A DNA stretch of 64,000 nt from Halichoerus grypus (taxonomy: Eukaryota > Chordata > Mammalia > Carnivora > Phocidae): positions 136,290,308 through 136,354,307 of the forward strand of contig NC_135717.1 of assembly GCF_964656455.1 (NCBI RefSeq). Reading direction: 5' to 3'. The number at the start of each line of letters is the position of its first letter. Position 1 is the stretch's first letter. This document shows positions 56,401 through 64,000 of the stretch, piece by piece. The position numbers and the translations under genes are program-made. The notes under the pieces were generated by a model. That model saw only the letters and a program-made list of their open reading frames with translations. It was not told where the DNA came from and searched no databases.

Positions 56401-57124
56401 AGGATAATTGTATTCTAAGTTCCCTAAGTTGAACAATTAGAAAAGAAGAGAAACATTATACTACCACTCAGCTAGACAATAAAATTCTATCAATAAGCTT
56501 AATGGAGATTTTTTTTAAGTTAGCCACTTTCAGGACAAAGTGGCAATTTTAGTACATAAAAGCTGGCAATTATAACTAGTGTGGAGGTAACTGTTAGTTT
56601 TAAAATATGGCATTCCCTGCATATCCCCAATCTTGTAGACTAATTTCAACTATCCATCTCAAAGTTTTCTATCTGATCACACTCTTGCAACTTTTCTTCT
56701 AAGTCTGTCTCAAAGTAACATGGCAATTCTTGCTTTGCACTCAAGATGCAGTGAAACTTATCAAACCAAGGATCCACAGCTGACTGTTTTGACTAAACGA
56801 AACAGCATTCTAATATCCCAGGTATATCACACACTCTTACCATAAATTAAGCCATACTATTTCTAATTTTATAAATTTTTGCATTGCTAAGTAAGAATAA
56901 TAAGAAAGTATTCTTAGAACACTTTCGGTATCAGTTTATCCCTAAGGAGACAAATAATAACCAACATAATTACTAGTTGGTTTTCGTGGAATATACCCTG
57001 AATTTAGGAAATTGATAGAACTACATGTACCAATAAGGCCTACCAAGATGGAAGTCTCTATACTAAATGTTTATGAAATTGGTAAAAACCTATTTGAGCA
57101 GATGTAATGTAATAGGAGAAGCTT
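56401..57124. other. Unique non-coding stretch
   Basis: No gene recognised. Confidence 0.5.
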
Positions 57125-57245
57125 TGATTGAGCATTTAGAAGATATAAATTCTTGTCCCAGTTCTAACCCATTTGCTTTGTGGTCTTGACAAGCCTCTTG
57201 TTCTCTCTTAGACTGACTAATATCATGGCATTAAGAGTTTATTTA
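57125..57245 (-). mobile_element. MIR SINE fragment, antisense
   Basis: Weak antisense MIR pattern: aattcttgtcccagttctaacccatttgctttgtggtcttgacaagcc. Confidence 0.5.
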
Positions 57246-58239
57246 AAAAAAAACAGAACCTGTATATAAAGGTAACATATCATTAATAGCATTATTATTA
57301 GTTTAATGTTATTTATTTATAAACAAAATTATGTTCCAAATAGATAGAAATGTTTGTTCTAGTGAGAGTACTTAAATATGTTTTTATTAAAGTTGACTGG
57401 TCTTCCAAACTCCTGAATACTAAAATTTTAATCTTTTATCTCACCTAGGTCTCATTAATTTTTCTCCTTCCAGTTTTTCTTTAAGAAAAGAATTCTATTG
57501 TCTTGGATCTCTTTCTTTTATGTTCTTTTAGAATTTTTCTTTTGTTAAACTATCCCTCCTGCTCAAACAACTCTGTTTATCATCATCACCAACAATAATG
57601 ATTTTAAACACCTCCCATAAGTCATAATTACTATCACTTCCCATTTTCTGTGGTAGCCTATTCTGTCATTTGCCCAGAAAGGAGAAAAAAAATTAGTATT
57701 CACTGTAGCTTCTTCACTTTTATAAATGGTGTTTCTTCCTGCACTGCTTTCAGCTGCAGTCCCAGAAGCACTTACTAATTCTGAAACTCTCCCTTAGGTG
57801 ATTCTCTGAATTGGAAATTGTGACCTTGAGGCTGTACTGATAGATCACTTCTTGTATGCTCTGATTCCATGACTATGTTGAATTCCAGAGAAGAGCATCT
57901 TTCCTTTGCTCTAGGAGATTCATTCATCTCAAGGGTCTTTATTTTTCTTCCCTCATGGGAACCATTTTATGTATGTGCACACCCTGGGCACTGAGTACAA
58001 GTAGAAACATATGGCCAGTAATTTGCTTGTGATGTATTCACATAGGAAAAAGAGGGAAGAGGTCAAATAGAACATATAAATCAAGTGGTAACCTCAGGCA
58101 AATAACTTCATGATATAACATGTATGAGTCAGAAAATATTTTTTTAATGAATCACACATCTTTGAAATTATAACTAAAAAAAATTTTGCTGAAGAATTGG
58201 ACTCATTTTTGATGATTATTTTTGCATTGGACTATAATG
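57246..58239. other. Non-coding stretch, pyrimidine-biased at 57420-57960
   Basis: No gene recognised. The T/C-rich part may be a very old repeat but cannot be assigned. Confidence 0.4.
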
Positions 58240-58410
58240 CTCACACTAATACTAATAAATCACATTTTGCAGACTAATCCGCATTGTCTAATTTAATAAT
58301 GACTACCACCCAATCAAATAGTATATTAAGATTATTCTAGTTTACATGAGAGGAACCTAAATCCCAAGGACTCCCAAATAGTAAGCCCAGGAGCCAGAGT
58401 TAGAATTATA
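58240..58410 (+). mobile_element. MIR SINE fragment, sense (weak)
   Basis: Text tctaatttaataatgactacc...gtttacatgagaggaacctaaatcccaagg...gtaagcccaggagccagagttag has the MIR order but is very diverged. Confidence 0.45.
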
Positions 58411-61400
58411 TTTATCATAATTCAGAGGACTCTCAGATTTTAAAAACTCTCTCTACATACTGGGGAAATATTATAGTCAGCAAAAGTATTAGTTTCTGAG
58501 TGCATTAATGAAGTCCAAGTTATTAATATAAAAATAACTCTTTCCAGTCCTCATCTTCCACACTGATGGGTTATGAAACAAAAGCCTGGGATCTGGAATT
58601 TGGACACTAAAGGAAACTCTTCTCTTGGGATTCACAAGCATACATAGAAGACCTTGATAAAGTTGTTTGGGAAAGTCTCCACATTGCTTACTCTGCCCTG
58701 GAAGCACACATTTGAGAAGACATGTAATAAATTATGGATTGTTTAAAGGTTCAATGTAATACAGTGAAATGACAATCATCCTGAAAACAAAGGAGTTGCT
58801 GGACAAATCCTACACTGGCAGCAACTCTCTCCTGACCTACAGGCCTCAGAGCTGTCACTGTAATCTGTTCCCTCCATAGCTCATCATCATTCTCCACTAC
58901 AGTGTCTTATATACCACCTCCCTAATAAAGAGGTTGGCTTAATTAAAGAGGAAATATTACTATATATTGTAAAGCCAAAGCAGCCTTGCGATACTTGGAT
59001 ATCAAACGAAGGAGAGAACCAAAAATGAAAAGAAAGTAGGAAAGAAAAAACAACTCTCATATTTGAGTGCACATGCATATGCCATCAAATGGCTTCTTGG
59101 TAGCCCTACAGATGAAATGTTAGGTGTTAATGCTAATGAAGCAGAGTGTTTACTAATTTATCATAAGATAAATCATTGGCTTTGTCCTAAATTTTGTGAT
59201 TCTATAATGTTTTTGTTATTGATGCCAGTGTTCAGAATTAGGGATACTGTTAATCAATGAGCTTTATAATATGGTTTAGTTCTGGGAGGTAGAACCCAAT
59301 TCAGGTTGATGCAAGCAAAAAATAGAGTGTTTGGCTGGTGTAAAGAGAAGTCTAAGAGTAGAAACGGCTTTAGATATGGGTTGATATAGATGTTCAAGTG
59401 AGGTATTCAAAAAGCGTTCGGTAAAGGTAATGCTTCATCACTGCTTTGCTTTTATCTTTGCTGACTTTATTTGAGCAGCTGCACTCAGCCACAAGTGGTG
59501 CCAAGTGATAACCAGTGACATCAAGATGATATTTTATCACTTTAGACACCTTCTTAAAAATAAATAAACAAAATACTTCCTTTTTCTATTGACAGTAAAA
59601 TCCACACGTAATGGCCTCCCTGTTCCAGCCAAGGTAATGAGTTTAGTGAGGAAACGGAAGTGCCTTAATGATCACAGCTGGGTGGCATGTATTGCTAATG
59701 TTCAAGGTTGAATCAGCCTCTGTCAGATCGCATGGATTAAGATTGAGGAAAGACTTATCTTCCAAAAGAAAGGTAAGGTGCTTTTACCAAATGAAAGGGA
59801 AGTGTTTTTTGGGCAAGCAAAATAATAGCTCTCCAGTATAATGGTACCCATGGGAGGCAATGAAGATTAACATGGAGTCTAAGAATAATAATGCATGCAC
59901 AGAGCTTAGTGTCCTTGAACACTGTCACTCCCTTTATTCAGTACTCGGACACGATTTATTGGCAAGCACTGTGTTAATGTTGTCTTCAATTAGCAAAATG
60001 GAGTTGAAATTATCAAAATCCTGGACCAGAATGCATCAGTTGGTATTACAACCATACTTGCTAGACCTGCTGTCAAATGAAGCTAGGATATTTTCCAGCC
60101 AAAAGAAAGACTGGACCACAGAAACTCAGCCAGTAGAAATGTAAAAGAGTTGTTGATTGCTTGAAATAAACAGAAATAGGAACAAACAGCTGGCAGGGAG
60201 GAATCCGAGATAGGCCGATATCATTTTGGGGGGAAAAAATATCTGTAGATCTATATTACAGAGGGTAATAGACAGAGATAGAGCTCCAAATACAAAGGCG
60301 TACTCTGAAAGTAGCAACCTCACCTGCTAAACCAAGGACAGCTTTCATAATGTCTTCCTCAGAAAATATATGGGCCTTTTTAGCTTCATATTCCACTACC
60401 ATAGTCAGTTTCAAATATTAAAGTATGTTAACTGTGTTCATATACCATGTAAGTGTAAATGCCATACTAAAACCCAGGGCCATTGTAGATCGAGGGACAT
60501 ACCCATGTAGGAAGCACACACCATGGATTTATGATATAGTGAGTCTGTCTGCAAAACAACCAATCAAACAAACACATACACACAACTAACACCCCAAATT
60601 TCATGCCTAATCCAAACAATCGAAATAGAGACCTTATAATTAAATCACAGTTAATTTGAGGGTTCTCAAAAAGGATGATTAAAAATTTAGAACAAGTGTA
60701 TCCATCCTCTAGTCAGCTTAAAGCTAGAAAAATTGAAAGTGAATGATACATTGTTTTATTCAGATTACATTATCCAGCTCTTGTGTATAAGTGCTATATC
60801 TGGTTTTGTCTCATCACAGTTTACCAAAGTATGTGGGTGTTTACATATGTATATTTGTGTATGTATATATGTATGTGTGCATTTACAATTCATACTCTCC
60901 TTAGTGGCCAAAGTGTTCATTTCAACTCTTAGGGATATGCTTTTAAAAAAGCAATTCTTATGGTCTAATTTAAATGCACTAAGAGAAAAAGGATTAAGTG
61001 CATGCACTTTCATTTAGCAGGTTCAGCTAGCTTACTTGTGCATCCAACGTAATCTCTTAAAAATTACCATAAGCAAAATATAACAGATTGTAAACGGTTG
61101 CTCATATTAACTTAGCTAAGTACTTGTAATCTGCATAAGCATTATTTAACAGAACATAATTGTGTAACAGTATGATACCTCCAGAGTTTGGAAGGCTGTT
61201 ATGTGACTCAATCATATTTAGCAATCAGAAGGCTAAAATAGAGAATACTTAAACAGTAGATACTTTTTAAATATATGCAGATGCATTGTTTTTTCCAAAT
61301 TGAAAAGTACATTTGAAATTAGAAAAAAAATCTGGTCTTCCTCCTGGTATTTCATTTCATTAATCTTAGTTTGAAATAGATACAAAATATAGTAAGGAAA

Positions 61401-61630
61401 AAAAAAGAGAAAACCATTATCCTGAAAGACAAAGTACTTTGGATTTGTAAGAACTGGATGTCGGTGAGAGAGAAAAGGTTTTTCTAGAATTCCAAAAGTT
61501 CAGCTTTAAATGTTGAGGGTAAACTTTGAAAGACTGAGAAATACAGTTTATATTATGAAGCATAAAGAATGGAAAATTTAACATGATGATCTTCCAGCCC
61601 AAAAGGAAGTAAGGATTCAGATATCTGGGT
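58411..61630. other. Long unique non-coding stretch
   Basis: About 3.2 kb with no recognisable transposon. Frames at 59063-59260, 59860-60144 and 60733-61017 are open for up to 94 codons, but no domains, splice context or related sequence can be named. (TATG)n-like simple sequence lies at 60840-60885. Confidence 0.5.
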
Positions 61631-61811
61631 CAGTAGTTTCCCAAATACAGTCCTGGAACAGCAACATCAACATCACCTGGAAACTTATTAGAAATGCAAG
61701 TCATCAGGCTCCATTGGGACCTCCTGAATCAGAAACTCCAGGGGTAGAACTCTGCAATCTACGGTTAAATAAGCCCTCCAGGTGATTCTAATGCATGCTT
61801 GAGAACCACTG
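61631..61811 (+). mobile_element. MER5A hAT-Charlie DNA transposon
   Basis: Begins cagtagtttcccaaa and ends gcttgagaaccactg, decayed terminal inverted repeats of CAGTGGTTCTCAA type. The interior matches the familiar order aacatcaacatcacctggaaac, gaatcagaaactccagggg, gccctccaggtgattctaatgc. About 180 bp, near full length for MER5A. Confidence 0.88.
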
Positions 61812-62559
61812 GTCTAAGCTGAAAGTGATTTCAGGATAGGAATGATTTAGAGATAGTTGTTTGGGAAAGAGTCATCACACCTGCCCCACCTAGAGGCCAA
61901 AACCCTGCATAGGGCCAGAAGTACTCAATATTAAAAGCCTGAGAGTACAGGAGAATCCCTGGGTATGGATGTGGTCTCTCTTTTGTGCATGTAATACAGA
62001 AAAGAATGTAAACCTTTTATACGTGTTCTGTCCAACATGAGGTCAGGAGCTGATAGCGGCTTCAGAGTCCTAGGTAGTGCAAGGAAAGCAGATGAAGGCT
62101 TCTATCTAGCCAAAGATGGGGTCAAAAGTGTCAAGAGGATCTAACGTTGAGACAAGAAGGACTGTTTGAAGACCTTGGTGACCAAAAACTGGCAGAATGC
62201 ATAGATATTTCTCTTTCCTTATAGCAGGGTGATCTATAACATTCTGCCTTGATCTTAAACATAGATCACCTGGAGAAAAAGGACTATAGAGAGAATTCTG
62301 AAAGCAATTGAGTTACTTTGAACTAACATATTGAAAATGGGCCTTATAATTAACTTTCCATTTGTAAAAAAGTAATGGCTGCTATAATTTTTTTTATATC
62401 ATACTATAACTATTCATTTTTAAAATGTTACCATTAAAATAAGCAGAAGGCTTTAATAAAATAAGAGCTCCCGTGGTTATATAATCGATATTTTATTTTT
62501 AACTTGAAAGATCTGGCTGTGTGATTTTAACAATTTTAATAACTAATATTCAATAATTA
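61812..62559. other. Unique non-coding stretch
   Basis: No gene or repeat recognised. Confidence 0.5.
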
Positions 62560-62775
62560 TAAGTTGTGTTTTAAGAATTATGCTAGGTGCCTCTCATTTG
62601 TTTTTCCAATTACCCATATAACAAGTCGCTGGGATAGATGTTACTTTACACATGAGAAAACTGAGACTTAGAGAAATTAATTTCCCATTACTCATCATAC
62701 CACAGTAAGATGCAAACATAGGTATACGATATCAAGACCTAAGATTTTAATCTCTATGCTATGCCAGAGTGGCAA
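62560..62775 (+). mobile_element. MIR SINE, sense
   Basis: Text tgttttaagaattatgctagg...ttactttacacatgagaaaactgagacttagagaaattaa...ctctatgctatgcc follows the sense MIR almost end to end. Confidence 0.75.
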
Positions 62776-62899
62776 CAACTAATGCATGAAGAATGTACAT
62801 AGTATAGCTTAAATACTAAATAAAACACTTGTTTTGCATTATTCTAGGCAGTTGATAAATATTTGTTGAATGTGTTGAATGAATGGATAAATACCATTC

Positions 62900-63175
62900 G
62901 ATTTATACAAACTCACTTCTATATTTAATTCAGATGGGCCTTACTTAATCACCTTGCCTAAATAGCACCACCCTCTTCTTGAATGTCTCCTTAACCTAAT
63001 TTATATTCCTTCTTTACACTTAAAATTATATGACATATATATCTATTATAAATTCACTCAGTTTTTGTCTTTCCCACTCATCTGTTAGTTCCGTGAGAAT
63101 AGGGCTTTGTCTCTGGTTCACTACTGGATCCTTAGTGCTTGGTATCTAGTGGAGATTCAATAAAAATCTCCACAA
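62900..63175 (+). mobile_element. L2 LINE 3' end
   Basis: Text tagttccgtgagaatagggctttgtctctggttcactactggatccttagtgcttggtatctagtggagattcaataaaaat is a clear L2 3' end pattern. A second L2-like terminal phrase (ataaatatttgttgaatg) lies at about 62855. Confidence 0.72.
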
Positions 63176-64000
63176 TAAAATATTTATAAGTGAAGTAACA
63201 GTATTCTTACAATTTTTAATGACATATTTGCAAATGAATAGTAACCTTCGGCTAATCCCTTTTTATTCTATTTCATAGATCTTGAATGCTAATAAAACAT
63301 TCCATAGCCTTATCTATGGGATTTAAGGAGATATTTTCTGAATGTTTGCCAGAGGGTCAATAAAGACTTTAACTTCTGTTGAATACCCCTGCCTAAGATG
63401 GTTGCATTGATTGTTTTTGACATGTTTGAAGCTGATAAAGTGCCACCACAGTGTAAGCTTACAGAATGACATTTGGATGTATATGTAGAGAAAGGTGAGA
63501 AGTGAAAGGCTGAGAAGACAGAGACCAGTTTAACAGAGGAGCAAGGTGTGGGGGAGGGAGCGAGGGGATAAAATATCACCTTGCCTTCCAAATATTTATA
63601 CCACCCTCTTGTGGTAAAGGTAATCCCAAACTCCACTGGGCTACTGTCAGATCAGCTGGTGGTTCCTCACACCGCCTGCCCATCATGGTTAACCCAGCAG
63701 GGCACAGCAAGTTCCTAGGCAGGGAGCCAATTACAACAAAAACACAACTCAGAAAAAGAGCACAAAATGAAGGGTTTTAGGACAGCAATGTAACACTCAG
63801 CAATTCCCAGGAACCTTTTATCTCTGCAGGCTGGAAAAAAATTTGGTTCTTATTTGTTTTCACCTAGCAAAGACATCTTGTTGGCACCAGGAGCCCCAGA
63901 AAGTATCTGCCAAGTCCATGTCAGTCTTGGCCAGTTTACAACGATGTGCTATACAGGGCATTAAACTTTATAGTACGAGAAAGCAACCTGTGAGTACCTA
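63176..64000. other. Unique non-coding stretch to window end
   Basis: No repeat recognised. The 108-codon minus frame at 63310-63636 has a hydrophobic, Ser/Thr-rich composition but no domain or splice context and is not supported as a gene. GC content rises slightly after 63640. Confidence 0.5.

Noticed and set aside
59860..60144. 94-codon plus frame in unique sequence
   Set aside because: No domain, no clear initiation context, no splice signals and no recognised relative.
63310..63636. 108-codon minus frame
   Set aside because: Unique sequence, low-complexity Ser/Thr/Phe composition, no domain or splice context.

Overview
This window looks like a gene-free (intergenic or deep intronic) stretch of a carnivoran nuclear genome. 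The key evidence is about 28 copies of the tRNA-Lys-derived carnivore CAN/SINEC SINE. Each has a GGGGCGCCTGGGTGGCTCAG-type head, a TC-rich 3' part and a (AAATA)n AATCTTT tail. The SINE variants (for example '...CTGCCTTCGGCTCAGGTCATGATCC...') are unlike the dog SINEC_Cf consensus as I remember it and point to an arctoid caniform (bear, pinniped or musteloid). That species-level placement is inference. The DNA is AT-rich and has no CpG island that I could see.

No protein-coding gene, rRNA, functional tRNA or CRISPR array can be supported. Nearly every long open frame falls into one of two classes. The first is LINE-1 ORF2 debris: the frames at 9107-10469 and 49280-50464 on the minus strand. The second is frames read through SINE bodies. 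The rest are short AT-rich frames without recognisable domains or codon structure.

Layout. 1-3900: an inverted old L1 segment, then a sense L1 ORF2 3' segment, split by a MaLR-like LTR and SINEs. 3900-7600: unique AT-rich DNA with SINEs, MIRs and an antisense MaLR-like LTR. 7600-11315: a large antisense L1 running from ORF1 through ORF2 to the 3' UTR, with internal ORF2 deletion and a damaged reverse-transcriptase active site. 11.3-38.7 kb: mostly unique DNA peppered with SINEs, MIR/L2 relics, an old L1 fragment (14.9-15.7 kb) and a perfect 69-bp-period tandem duplication. 38.8-41.1 kb: an old sense L1 in which 5'-UTR-like sequence is joined directly to ORF2, followed by two MaLR-like LTR fragments, one split by a young SINE. 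43-45.6 kb: an L3/CR1 relic, the 3' end of an old antisense L1, and a hAT-type DNA element. 47.1-47.6 kb: a solitary endogenous-retrovirus LTR. 49.0-50.5 kb: a younger 5'-truncated antisense L1 whose ORF2 C-terminal frame has a single nonsense codon. 50.5-64 kb: unique DNA with L2, MIR, MER5A, L3/CR1 and a few SINEs.

There is no operon or pathway. The biology visible here is the layered history of retrotransposition. I did not find convincing evidence of a previously undescribed system. The most useful leads are the candidate twin-primed L1, the L1 with a 5'UTR-ORF2 junction, the near-intact L1 ORF2 tail, and several SINEs with perfect target-site duplications. All family names rest on remembered consensus patterns, because no database search was possible.
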